DNA of 64,000 bases from Arenicola marina (taxonomy: Eukaryota; Annelida; Polychaeta; Arenicolidae): assembly GCA_964019135.1 (NCBI GenBank), contig OZ025256.1, forward strand, positions 22,947,911 to 23,011,910, written 5' to 3'. This document shows positions 35,335 to 47,249 of this stretch, piece by piece. Made by a program: the position numbers and the translations under genes. The notes below the pieces were generated by a model. That model was not told the origin of the DNA. It searched no databases and worked only from the letters and a program-made list of their open reading frames with translations. Within the stretch, counting starts at the first letter, position 1. Each line of letters opens with the position of its first letter.

Positions 35335-35340
35335 GTAAGT

Positions 35341-36190
35341 GTTCTACGGTTTATATGAATAACGAGGTTTATGTAGTTTATTGACTGAGCCGTGTCCAAG
35401 AATTGTCGATCGTAAGCTACACCGACCAATGATAACATACCCCGCATCGACAACCGAAACAATGCATCAGCCATATTTTTCAGTTTGAATAATTCGATAA
35501 GAATAGGCCCAGATTTCCCTTAGATTAACAGCTTAGTTACGTGTATATCAACTTCAATATATTATTCCGAAAATTGTTTTTAAATTGATTAATTGATCAA
35601 CCTTAACTTACAATAGATAATGAATGGAAGGGGAAGTTCTTACCTACGACCTCTGGGAGAGTCTCTGGGAGAAACTAACCAAAGCGTCCACACCCAACGA
35701 TCTCGCTGATTGTTGAGAGCAAAATGCCTCTACAACCGGGCATCTCTACTCCAGACTGTCGAACATTTATATGTCTGCAATCAAATAACGCAGAAATGTA
35801 GAAGCGTTCTTTGTATAATATGCAAGTCTTTCTGCTGACGAAATATAGTTTTATTTGAGAGACTGCGAGGCAATTGCTGTTCGCAAGTGTGTTCTCCACA
35901 TCAATATATATAGCCTGTCAAGACTGTAACGTCTGAACATTCAGGCTACAATATATATAGATATGTCGCTATGTTGCCATGTACGATTCTGCGTTCGGGC
36001 GTTTATCATACAACGTCATCAACAGTGGCGATAATAGGAGAATTTAATCTCTTGATCTTATCAACTGAAGGATGCGATTCCGCTGTCAATCATTGTCGGG
36101 GAGGTGCAGACACCACGCCAAGCTATGGACTCCCCCAGGTACTGTGTACTGCTAACTGTCGCAGTAAGTCGCCCTAGTCGTGAAAGTGGT
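35341..36190. other. AT-rich stretch, nothing recognised
   Basis: No gene or RNA recognised. A TATATAT-containing phrase is duplicated at about 35903 and 35951. Confidence 0.35.
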
Positions 36191-36436
36191 ACGTGACCGT
36201 TTCTGCTTGTTCTCTGCGAATGACAGTTTTTGCTTGCTTGGCAAAAGCGACGGTTTTTGCTTGTACTGTGCATGCGACAATTTTCGCTTGTACTGTGCAT
36301 GCGACAATTTTCGCCTGTATTGTGCATGTGACAGTTTCATTGTGCTGTCGGCCATTCTTGCTTGCTTTATGTTCTAGACAGTTCTCCATTGCATTGTGCA
36401 TGTGGCAGCATTTGCTTGTATTGGGTACATGACTGT
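36191..36436. repeat. 27-bp tandem repeat, about 9 copies, outer ones diverged
   Basis: Central units read TTTTCGCTTGTACTGTGCAT plus GCGACAA. Outer units share the GCTTGTA/TGTGCATG/GACA words only. Confidence 0.88.
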
Positions 36437-36454
36437 CTTCACTAAAGAGATGTA

Positions 36455-37945
36455 ATTATGTAAGCATTACATCCAGAGAGTTGTAGTTATGAAAGCATGG
36501 GTGTTTTAGCTGTATGGGCATAGTTTTAGCTGTATGGGCATAGTTTTAGCTGTATGGGCATAGCAAGTAAGGAACTTGTCGTATGTGAATAAAACTGTTG
36601 GGTGAGTTCTATCTATGTGAGCATGACAGGGCAGAGAGCTGTAACTATGACAGCATAACAGGTCAGAGAGTTGTAACCATGGTATACCGACAATTCAGAG
36701 AGTCATAGGTATGATATCATGACAGTTCCAAGTTGCGGTTATGTAAACATTATAGTCCAGAAAGTTATAGTTATGATTGCATGACAGTTCGGTGAGTTGT
36801 AGCTATCATAGAATGATAATATGGAGAGTTGCAGTTATGATAGCATGACAGTTCGGTGAGTTGCAGCTATGATAGAATGATAATATGGAGAGTTGTAGTT
36901 ATGATATCATGACAGTCCAGAGATGTGTAGCTATGATTGCATGACAGTTCGGTGAGTTGTAGCTTTCATAGAATGATAATATGGAGAGTTGTAGTTATCA
37001 TATAATGACAGTCCAGAGAGTTGTAGCTATGATTGCATGACAGTTCGGTGAGTTGTAGCTATCATAGAATGATAATATGGAGAGTTGTAGTTATAGTATC
37101 ATGACAGTCCAGAGAGTTGTAGCTATGATTGCGTGACAGTTCGGTGAGTTGTAGCTTTCATAGAATGATAATATGGAGAGTTGTAGTTATGATAGCATGA
37201 CAGTTCGGTGAGTTGCAGCTATGATAGAATGATAATATGGAGAGTTGTAGTTATAGTATCATGACAGTCCAGAGAGTTGTAGTTATGATAGCATGACAGT
37301 TCGGTGAGTTGCAGCTATGATAGAATGTGATATGGAGAGTTGTAGTTATGATAGCATGACAGTTCGGTGAGTTGCAGCTATGATAGAATGATAATATGGA
37401 GAGTTGTAGTTATCATATCATGACAGTCCAGAGAGTTGTAGCTATGATTGCATGACAGTTCGGTGAGTTGTAGCTATCATAGAATGATAATATGGAGAGT
37501 TGTAGTTATAGTATCATGACAGTCCAGAGAGTTGTAGTTATCATATCATGACAGTCCAGAGAGTTGTAGTTATCATATCATGACAGTCCAGAGAGTTGTA
37601 GCTATGATTGCATGACAATTCGGCGAGTTGTAGTTATAATAGCAGGACAGTCCAGATAGTTGTAGCTATGATAACATGTTAGTTCGGAGAGTTGCAGCTA
37701 TGATTGCATGACAATTTGGAGAGTTGTAGTTATAGCAGGACAGTCCAGAGAGTTGTAGCTATGATTGCATGAAAATTCGGAGAGTTATAGTTATGATAAC
37801 ATGACAATTCAGAGAGTTGTAGTTATGATAGCAGGACAGCCCAGAAAGTTGTAGTTATGATAGCATGAGAATTCAGAGAGTTGTAGTTATGATAGCAGGA
37901 CATTCTAGAGTTGTAGCTATGATAGCATGAAAGTTCAGAGATGGC
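36455..37945. repeat. 32-bp array organised as 64-bp dimers, about 46 units
   Basis: Type A units carry GAGTTGTAGTTATGATAGCA plus TGACAGTTCGGT. Type B units carry GAGTTGCAGCTATGATAGAA plus TGATAATATGGA. They alternate through the centre, giving a 64-bp period, then degrade toward 37.9 kb. A separate 20-bp unit (TGGGCATAGTTTTAGCTGTA) repeats three times near 36500-36565. The period equals that of the giant array but the sequence is unrelated. Confidence 0.94.
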
Positions 37946-38006
37946 TATGCAGAGCGTACTTTTCGTTCATGTCTGCGTGACATTTGAGTCCTCGTGTACG
38001 GGGGCA

Positions 38007-38162
38007 GCTATCATATTGTATTATGGTGTGGGTTATGTCGTTTACACTGATATCACAATGTATTACGGTGTGGGTTATGCCGATTACACTGCTGTCATAT
38101 CGTATTATGGTGCGGGTTATGTTGATTATACTGCTGTCACAATGTATTATGGTGTGAGTTAG
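38007..38162. repeat. 42-bp tandem repeat, 3.7 copies
   Basis: Units share GTATTATGGTGTGGGTTATG followed by TCGATTACACTGCTGTCACAA at exact 42-bp steps (about 38013, 38055, 38097, 38139). Confidence 0.93.
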
Positions 38163-39285
38163 ATCGATTGCACTTAATGAGTCTGTAAATGACGGCAGAC
38201 GCAATATACTCCAGGTTTGTGTGTCGTGATGTGCACCAGTCAGTTAATTTGACGCTTCAGTATTATGTTAGAATTATGTGTCATACGTCTTACAATGTAG
38301 CTCACCGACTTCATATCATCGTTTGAAACGCAACTTCTTTCTTTTTCACCGAACAATTCCAAACAGTGCGAAAAGTGGTATTTAATTGATTTGTTATATA
38401 TATGTGGAAACATTTGCAAATTTACACTAGTTTTTCATTAATTTCCGTCTTTGATAGCCGTTGATATCAGTGTCAGTGATACTGTCGCCAGCTGATCAGC
38501 TGACTGGACAGTCAGAGCCAGTCTTATTTCACTTTTAGTGATAGTATAGGCCTAGCCTAGAATCTAGTAAGCTTAGATGCAGTTTCAATTGTCATTCATT
38601 CAGAACGTTTTAACCTCATTGAATTCATCAGCTGTTCGTAATGCAGGATATTAGGCTATTCATAGTTTTAGCAAGCTCGACTCTATATTCAATTCCCTAC
38701 AGCTCTACACTAAACCTGTTAGGTCTAACGTTCAGCAAAAGGAAAAAGTTGTTGTCTGGTAAGTAATTTTAGTGCTCAGTGGAAAAATAAATAATTGTTT
38801 TAATTGAAAAACATTGTTTTATCCGAAAAAACAACAAACCAGGGGATCGCGTCACTAAGAGACAGATCATACGCTTACGAGCAACGGAAATAATTTGCCG
38901 GTGATTACTACAATTTATTTTCTACCAATATTATTCAAGAACACCTTTGCCATATATTTAAGATAAGTTTAACATTCGCCATTTCTCTTCGAGCCGGCTG
39001 TTCAATTTTTAAATTTTACGAGCAGAAGTTACGAGATCTTAATGAAATGACACCCTGATCTAATCTTAGACTAAGACTTTGTTGTTGCCAAAGAATTGCG
39101 CAACTATACTTCATAGGCTAAAAAGAAAATACAGGGCGGCTGCACATCAACAGTATACCCCCAAATGTGTTTACGAGCGAGAAGCGGTGCGTCTTTGGAA
39201 CAAGCTGTCAGCTTAACACCTCGCATGAAAAATGACAAGCGAATTTGACTTATAAATTTGAACCGATCGATGTATTTAGAACAAA
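38163..39285. other. AT-rich stretch upstream of the THAP remnant
   Basis: No gene recognised. A good donor-like GTCTG|GTAAGT occurs at 38755-38765 without a recognisable exon before it. Confidence 0.35.
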
Positions 39286-39500
39286 ATGGTGAACTGTTCA
39301 GCTGTTGGCTGTAGAAATTCAAGTGCAAAAACTGGACAGCAAACAGGATAAATTTCTACCGCTATCCACTAGGCGACCAGTAGCTTTTGCGGCAATGGCT
39401 GCACCAGAGAGTTTTAAACCCACCAAACATTCAAGAGTATGTTCCGACCACTTTAAGAAGTTTTTTTCTTGAAGATGATCTGTATGCTAATTACGAATAG
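39286..39500 (+). pseudogene. Broken THAP-domain zinc finger
   Basis: THAP domains are C2CH zinc fingers that bind DNA, found in host regulators and in P-element-like transposases. An ATG at 39286 opens MVNCSAVGCRNSSAKTGQ, with the first two ligands as C-x4-C. A stop follows at 39349. Shifting frame, INFYRYPLGDQ (the aromatic-Pro motif), then FKPTKHSRVCSDHFKKF (the C-x2-H pair) and LEDDLYANYE follow in the order and spacing of a THAP domain, with about 43 codons between Cys 2 and Cys 3. The frame changes at least three times, so the copy is dead unless assembly errors are involved. Whether it came from a host gene or a DNA transposon cannot be told here. Confidence 0.78.
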
Positions 39501-39734
39501 GATCAAACGAACCTATCAAGCTGAGTTTGAAGACGGAAGCTGTTCCAACCATCGCCATCCCCTGCCTCCACCCCCTGCTGCACAGTGTGCACATGGCCCG
39601 CCAATCGACCCGACTGCTACCTTCACGCACCTCTCCTCTATCGACCCCTCCCCACCACCCATATAGACCGCCACCTAACCCATCGTAACCCATACGACCG
39701 TTCTGGTAGTACAGCCGCCCTGTCCATACACCCT

Positions 39735-39925
39735 TCATTGACAGCAAATGTCTAAGACAGTAGCTGTATGAAGTTACACCATCGACTGCCGCTTCCCGAA
39801 CCATGGCCCGCCACTCTACGAGTCAAATCAAAATTGGGCACCCTACCAACGATGACGATGGGCTCTTGACTGCACTCCCCCTCCCCTCGCCCCCCCCCCG
39901 CCCTTCTAATGCAACACAACTTCAC
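39735..39925 (+). repeat. Sequence downstream of the THAP remnant, with a second copy at 53.74 kb
   Basis: Blocks GTAGCTGTATGAAGTTACACC, CGCCACTC(T/C)A(C/G)GAGTCAAA and TTGG(G/A)CAC..CCAACGAT recur in order at about 53745-53895. The association suggests the THAP fragment belongs to a larger dispersed element. Confidence 0.65.
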
Positions 39926-41247
39926 AGAAAACGCGAAGGGTCAACGACCTGTATAAATCGTCATCCCTTACGGCTTGGAACGTTACTAATGTATGATAAC
40001 AAAATTGTTTTCATTTTGTGTCATGTTTAGTTAATTCATTATAGTTTAACTAGAAAATGTCAATGATATGGGCCCGGCATTTCCCTTTAAGCTTGAATAG
40101 TATATATAAGTGATTTGGGTTAACCATTTGGGAATACCTCGATGGAAATATCTGTAGATTTAGTTACACATAAGTGCTTGTTTAGCCTTTTTAGTGTGAT
40201 TGTTTGTCACATCCACCTTAGTAATTTATGGATCTTGTGGTCTAATTATTATCACGGTTTACCAGGTAATCAAGTAGGACTTTGTCACTGATCACATATA
40301 GCTTATCATTTACCCTAGCCTATACTAGATTGTAGTTTACAGTACCAGGTAGCTAGGATATATCTTTTAAGATAATTAAATTCATAAGCCAAGTGTGTTG
40401 GTCATCAAATTATCATCTGCTGACACAATTCATCAAAAAAAATGAAAAACCAACAAGGATAATTGCCCAACTTGCCTAACTTTGCAGTTTTGTAAGGGAA
40501 GTGTCGCCTCTACCATCACTCCAATATCTCCACTGTCTGCTACTGACAGACTATCTGACTGTGTGTGACATTTCCTGTTACATATACCCATCTGTTTATA
40601 AATGTCGTCCCTTGACATTTCATATAAGTTTAAAAAAACGCAGCAAACAGTTATCTCACTATTATGTTGAGGTCACTCTTAATAACTAATCAGAATCAAG
40701 CACGCCTTACATTCACACAGACTACAATTTAAAAATATTAACCCCAACATTTTTGAGGTCATCGCGCAACACCAGTACATCAATACTACAGATCCATGAT
40801 AAATAATCCTTTATCATGGTCTACAATGATAACGTTAATATAAAGTGTCGTTATCTAAACACATCATTACGCTTTTTACATTTTACAAAGCATTAACATT
40901 CCATCAACATCTATGAAAGTTATATATTCGATACATAACACCGAGTCTCATCTCACGAATAATTCTTGACAGATTAAATCAAGAATTACAATACTCATTT
41001 CACCCAAAACGTATTTACAAGTTGATTGTCATGCAAGGCATTCTTTATATGCTAATTGACAATGAACATTTCAAATTTACACAATACTTGTGAACAAATC
41101 TTAATAGTGTTACACCGCATTATATTTACACATAATAAACCTGTTGATATAGTTGATAGTCACCAAAGCGCGATGGAGCTTTTCTTTCGCGGTTTGATCT
41201 ATCAACGAACATTCGAATTCAACTCAGTTGGGGAGACCGTTTCTTGA
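39926..41247. other. AT-rich stretch downstream (3' side) of the first retroelement
   Basis: No gene recognised. It may include non-coding 3' sequence of the minus-strand retroelement, but I could not see a repeat shared with the other side (45.4-46.3 kb). Confidence 0.4.
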
Positions 41248-44200
41248 TTAGTTGTCTCTGAGACACGTGTGGGACCAGGGGATGAAGCACTGGGATGAAG
41301 CATGTCTCTCCTGTCTGGGTAATGCTAAACTGCGCGTGTCATAACGTGGGCGTTCACTGTCAGAGTCTGATGACTCTGTCTCGCTTTCTAAGGTTACCTT
41401 CTTGCGCGGAATTGCAGTATTAGAAGATACCTTAGCCTGGGGATCAAGCTGGGGACCACGATTGTCAATCAATGATCCCACTGGCAGTAGCATGTTTCTA
41501 TGGAGGACCCGCTGTTTGCATGAGGACTCATGTTTGACACAAAATACAGGTATCTCTGGGTCAGGCTTCGAGTCAACAAGGTAAACCTCCCTATGCCACT
41601 TGTCCGCCAGTTTGTGCGGCCTTGTGAATGCGACTTGTCTGATTAAGACCCTGTCGCCGACACTCAGTGTAGCACCATGGACACGTTTGTCATAGCATTG
41701 TTTTTGTCTCTCCTGACTAACTTTCGCATTGGATACAGCAACGTCATAAGCGGTTGTTAATCTTTGCTTTAGTTTCTCCACATAGTTTCCATATTCTGTT
41801 TCAACTGTTTGGGCCTCCCCCCTTACCCCCAGTACGATATCTACAGGCAACCTCGGTTGTCTGCCGTACATTAGAAAGAAAGGTGAGAACCCGGTGGAGC
41901 TATTTTCCGTACAATTGTAAGCGTGTGTAATTGGTCCGACATGGGCTCTCCAGTTTGACTTCTGGCTGTCTGCCAAAGTTCCCAGCATGCCCAAGAGGGT
42001 TCGATTATACCTCTCGCATTGTCCGTTATCCATAGCGTGATAGGGTGTTGTATGCGACTTTTCAATGCCAGCCAATTTGCACAATTCACTTATAACTTTT
42101 GACTCAAAATTTCGACCTTGGTCGCTATGTAGTCGTCTTGGAAAACCATAGTGATTGGTAAAATGGTTGAATAGTACTTCAGCAGTGTTCTTTGCTGTTT
42201 GATTTCGGGTGGGTACGGCCAAAGCATATCGTGTGAAGTGGCCAGTGACGACTAGTATGTCTTTATGTAGGTTACGTATGTATGCTGCCTTTGGATTCTT
42301 CGAGACTTAGGAAGTCCATGCATACCAATTCCAGCGGCTGTGTGGTATTAACGGATACCAAAAGAGCGATCGGTGGAGCCCCTTAACGCCGAATGCAAGT
42401 CATGCACTTCCTGAGCCAGTCATTGGCGTCGGCGTACATTCCCGGCCAATAAAAGCGTTGTTGGAGTAGTTTATTAACTTTGTCACGGCGTAAGTGGCCA
42501 AGGTCATCATGCACTCCTCGTAGCGCCACTTCGTGAAGCGATCGAGGAATAACTAACTGGAAAATTTCATTATCTTGCAGACAGCATTTGCGGTACAAGA
42601 TGCCATTTTTCATGGTAAGTTTGGTCAACTGACGTTGTAAAATCTTTTCCCGTGATGAGAGGGAACGATAGTCTTTCATTTTGTGGCCAGATTGATTTGT
42701 GATTTGCGAAATAACGTCAGCCAATAATGGGTCTGCGTTTTGTTTCGCTATCCAGTCATTTACCGTCATCATTGTCAATGCAGTGTCAGGTATGTTTTCA
42801 AGTAAATGTCCGTCGATCGTCAGGGATTCCACAAGAGGTACTGAAGCACTCAACTGACATGCTGCCGTTACTACATCATTGGTCAGTTCGCCCTTTGTGA
42901 TACCTGGAAGGCGCGATAAAGCGTCTGCGTCCACATTCAGTTTTCCACTTCGGTATTTGATGTCAAAGTTGAAACTTGGTCCAGTGGCGTCCAACTTAGC
43001 GGTAGTCATAACATATGTGAGAGGATTGTTGTCTATTAAAACCGTGAATCGACTCCCATACAAATAATCTTTGAACTGTTACAGCCCATTTTAACGCCAA
43101 AAATTCTAGCTTATGGGCCGGATAGTTGCGTTCGGATGCAGATAATCCGAGACTGGCGTACGCAATAACCCTTGAGCCATTTCTCTGCTCTTGATACAAT
43201 AGACATGTAACCGGAATGGCAACGTAAAATCCGCATAGCCAAGAATAGGAGCAGAAGTCATGGATTCAATCAGAGCGTGAAAAGCAGACTGTTGAACTTC
43301 AGTCCAGTAAAAGCCCTGTCGTCTGCCAACTGATCTCTGTGTCGATGTATGACCAGTGTCACATTTGAGTAAATCATAGAGTGGTCGTGCAAGTTTGGCG
43401 TAGTCCTTTACGAAACGTCTGTAGTAGCCGGTAAAGCCTAAAAAGCTACGAAGCTCTTTCACATTTTGGGGAGTAGGCCAGCGTCTGACGGCAGAGATTT
43501 TCTCTTCATCAGTGCTGATGCCTTCTGCTGAGATAATGTGTCCAAGGTATTTTACCTCTTTCTTAAACAGAGAGCATTTAGAGGGTTTCAGTTTCAGGCC
43601 ATGTTGCCGCAGTCTCCGAAAAATGTTTTCTAGATGGATGACATGCTCTTCAAACGTATTTGAGAACACGATGATGTCGTCAAGATATAATAGGCATTGG
43701 GTTAGATGTAAATCACCCATACAAGCTTCCATTAATCGCTGGAATTTTGCGGGCGCGTTTACCATTCCATAGGGCAACCGGTTAAATACATAGAATCCCA
43801 GGGGGCCCGCTGTGAATGCAGTTTTATGTTTGTCTTTCTCGCATAGTTCCATTTGCCAGTACCCGGCTTTTAAATCTAAGGTTGAGAACCAGCGTGCTCC
43901 AGCCAGTGTTTGTACTGTTTCTTCAATACGGGGCAAAGGATGCGCATCTTTGATGGTCTTTGCATTTAGCTTTCTGTAATCTATGCAAAAGCGCAACGAG
44001 CCATCTTTCTTTCTAACCAGCACGACTGGAGAGGCAAAGGGACTGGAACTGGGTCTTATCACCCCTGAGCTCAGCATCTCTTGCACATGCTCACGAACCT
44101 CCTGTATCATGTTAGGAGGGATAGGCCGATAGCGCTCTTTGAAGGGAGTGTCATCGTTAAGATTTATAGGATATTGCATACGATCGGTATGGCCAAGCTC

Positions 44201-45353
44201 ATTGTCGGATAGAGCAAATATATCCTGCCACTTTTCCAACATTCCCCGCACTAGTTGTGTGCCATTTTCATCGGCTTGGAGATGCTGAAGGTCAAAATGA
44301 TCAACAACAGCATTTGAGTTTACCTCCTTGATTGCGTCAGTATTGTTTTGGCAAAATGCCTTTACTTGGGGAACAGTAGGCACCATAGTAACTTGCCTCA
44401 ATTCGGCTACAGTTGTTTTAGCTGGGATGGTTATTACTTTGTTAGTCAAGTTATGTATTGGCTGTCCTTATGGCTTTCACCAAGTCTTCGTACGACAAGC
44501 CAGCCTCACATTTATGCCTAGTGGCATTTTTGAGTTTTTCATTGACAAGTCCCAGCCAAAACTGGGTACGTAGCATGCTTTTGGCAAGTGGCTCGCTAAC
44601 TCCGACCTTGTCTTTTATTTGTGACAGTAATTCTTCCAGCCTACAACCCCAGATTGTTGGTAATTCGCTAGATTTTTTTTTGGCACTATAAAATTCCTGA
44701 TACAATTGTTCCAGAGACAGGATGTTTCCAAAGATAACATCAAACTTTGTTAAAAGGTCAACTACAGTTACCCGCTCACCCTGGTATCTCATGACTTGGG
44801 CAGCGGTACCTCTCAACGAGCGCCGTACGGCTTGACGAATTGAGCCTGTTGAATAACCCTCTGTTATCAAACATCGAACTTCATATTTCCACTGTTCATA
44901 TGTTAGTTCGCCTTTCCCAGCATCTCCTGAGAAATTCGGGATTTTAACAAAGTGTTCATGAGGGGGGTTTACTGGATGGGTGGACTCACTGGATGAAATG
45001 TCAGGGGATTGGGATTGTGCATGGCGGGTGTCCTGCAATCTAGTTATCTGCAGCTCGTGTTGAGCTCCCGCGATTCTCAGCATAGGAGTTTGACCACATA
45101 CCGAGCGGCCAGATGCTTCCCACACCGCTTTAGGTACACATTCAGCATTTTAAAATAAAATGTATGCTGTGCCTTTAAAGGCGCGAGATTCCCTATCATA
45201 AACAAGAAGTATGTCCTCTACATCACCCACATCGCCATAAGCGGTTTCAAGGTCACTTGCAGAGGTGTCAGAAGACAAACCAGAAATATAAAGTGCACGT
45301 TCGTGCGAAGTCATTTTGCCCAAAATGGCCCCGATTGGGTATCCAACTGCCAA
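41248..45353 (-). mobile_element. Ty3/gypsy-type retroelement fossil with PNMA-like gag
   Basis: Minus-strand element read from 45.35 kb down. The parts in order are a short RRM-like segment (about 45.15-45.31 kb), a gag/capsid-like region similar in pattern to the PNMA family (about 44.45-45.12 kb), reverse transcriptase with the YLDD box (about 43.4-44.2 kb), RNase H (about 42.9-43.2 kb), an H2C2 zinc finger (about 42.4-42.5 kb), an integrase core and a C-terminal region (about 41.25-42.2 kb). I see no separate protease. The element is broken, with about four breaks. No pair of terminal repeats was recognised on either side. Integrase and RNase H closely resemble those of the second element at 61.5-64 kb, so both belong to one clade. 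Age: old enough to be broken, though the domains are still readable. Confidence 0.9.
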
Positions 45354-47249
45354 ATATCAATATCAAATATAGTCAGTCGGAAATGAAATACTAACTGTCC
45401 AACAATCATTAGATAAGGACAGGTCAAGCTGGTCTATATTAGGTCATAAAACTACTAAAGTGACTGATCAGAAAAAGGGGTAAGCAATGGAATGAGTAAA
45501 GTTGGTGTAAAGGGTTATCCTTGTTGATCAATGGAATATGAACAAGGTGTATGGATGGTAACTTTAAACTAATGACAACGCTACACGAGTTTTTACACTG
45601 ACACCTTAATTACCTACAAGTGCAAGTTTCATGCCTCTATATACTTTGTAATATTATTTAACACCAGAATTTACACTCATAAAACAAATAATGTCACATT
45701 CATAGCACAGTCACTCATTTCACTTCATGTCATACCGTGAATTGCCGCCTTTCACTAAACATACGAGAAGGAACATCGGGACTCTCGTTTAATGAGATAG
45801 AAAAGTCCAATAAGTAATGTTCATTACTGATGATAACATAAAATGACCGCAATTTCAGAAAACGGTACTTGGTCACCTGGTCACCTAGTCACCAGAAAGG
45901 ACGTTCACAAATTGTCAATCAAGATAACAGGTTTAAAATATGCACTCACTCATGGCGGTTAGGGATGCTTCTTAATCAGTAGTGGATCCCGTTGTCCAGG
46001 TTCGCCGTGTTGTGAAGAGCTGAGAGCCTTTGTGATGTATCAGCTGTTGAAGAAATGCACTGAGTTTCACCCAGTGACCGCAATCGGGTCTGATCTGCGG
46101 GGGCGGTAGTTCGCGCGGTTTACTGAACACAGGTACTGCTCAGCGGGGTCCAGGGTCAGCGGTCTGCTTGTCCCGGACACGATGCACTCCGTCGTCACAC
46201 GGTCGCTGCCACCACAGTGCTGCTCATCGGGCGGCCTGGTTCCTCATGACAGCTTCGGTACACGGAGTTGAGCAATTACGTCACAAATACGAGGTCGCCG
46301 TTGATTTTGGCATGGTAAAGGGTCAGCTGTGAGCTGAGACGTAGTTATGCGGAACAATTAAAGGTCTTACATTTAGGTATCCAAGGGTAAACAAAGTGAT
46401 TTCAATATACTTCATAAACCCGGAACCGTATTGCCTTGGAGCTGGCCGGCACAGCTTCGCATAAACTAATATGTTGTAGGTAAAACCTAGAAGGCGAGCG
46501 TAGACTTTGACTTTGTTGTGAAGCAATTTTTTGGACCCCCACTGATGATAACTGGGCTAAACTGTTTCTCATAACCTTAGTTATGACTTGTTCTTTTTAA
46601 AGGTGAAGTTTTACATATTATGCTATTTTGTATATTTAATATCAAAGTTTTGGTACTGAAAAAGTAAATCTAGTAGTTTAGTAGTACATTTGATTTGTAG
46701 TCAAGTGACCTGCCCCTGACCGAATCTGTCATGATTTAGGTTCCTATTACCCTAGGTTGCTTTATTTGTGATCTGTAAAGTTTCGTTCGAGAGAAATTGC
46801 CATCTAAAAATAGGCTAAGGCAATGAAAAAATCAATTTCCATCCCCTGGTACATTGACTGACCGAAAATGTTTGTTCTCAAAGTTTAAAAGTGCCGTATT
46901 TTGTGGGGAGGGATCATTGCATGGTGTAGGTGGAGTGCCATGGTCAGATAGATGTGGCCGGCAATAGTTATGTTCCTGCCTTCCTGCTCCCTGATTTGGA
47001 TTTGTAACTTCACGACTCAGCTCATGTAATGAGCTTGAGTAAAAATTATGCTCAAGATCTCTAGAATTTGAAACTGGACGACTGGTTGACTGGATTGTGT
47101 TACGGTTACCCAGTGTGAAGCAAAGTACTGTGAATATTTTTTTATGTAAGGGTGGTCCGCCATTATTCAACGCAGCAAACCCAGCAAGAAGTAGTCTACG
47201 ATAGACTACGACTACGATAGTCTACAAGATCCCAAATGACAAGCAGCTG
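45354..47249. other. Unique stretch 5' of the retroelement
   Basis: The first few hundred bases may be its leader. A GC-rich patch lies at about 46080-46260. On the minus strand an ATGGCGGAC start at 47163 opens 18 codons to a possible donor near 47109, which is weak. No other gene recognised. Confidence 0.35.

Noticed and set aside
40000-46300. Terminal repeats flanking the first retroelement
   Set aside because: Comparing the two flanks by eye gave no convincing shared sequence; the repeats may be lost or too diverged to see.
47110-47163. Minus-strand first exon with ATGGCGGAC start and donor GTAACC
   Set aside because: Only 18 codons with a weak donor and no following exon recognised.
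46832-47170. Minus-strand 112-codon open frame
   Set aside because: Begins at a TTG, not an ATG, in this frame, and shows no recognisable domain.
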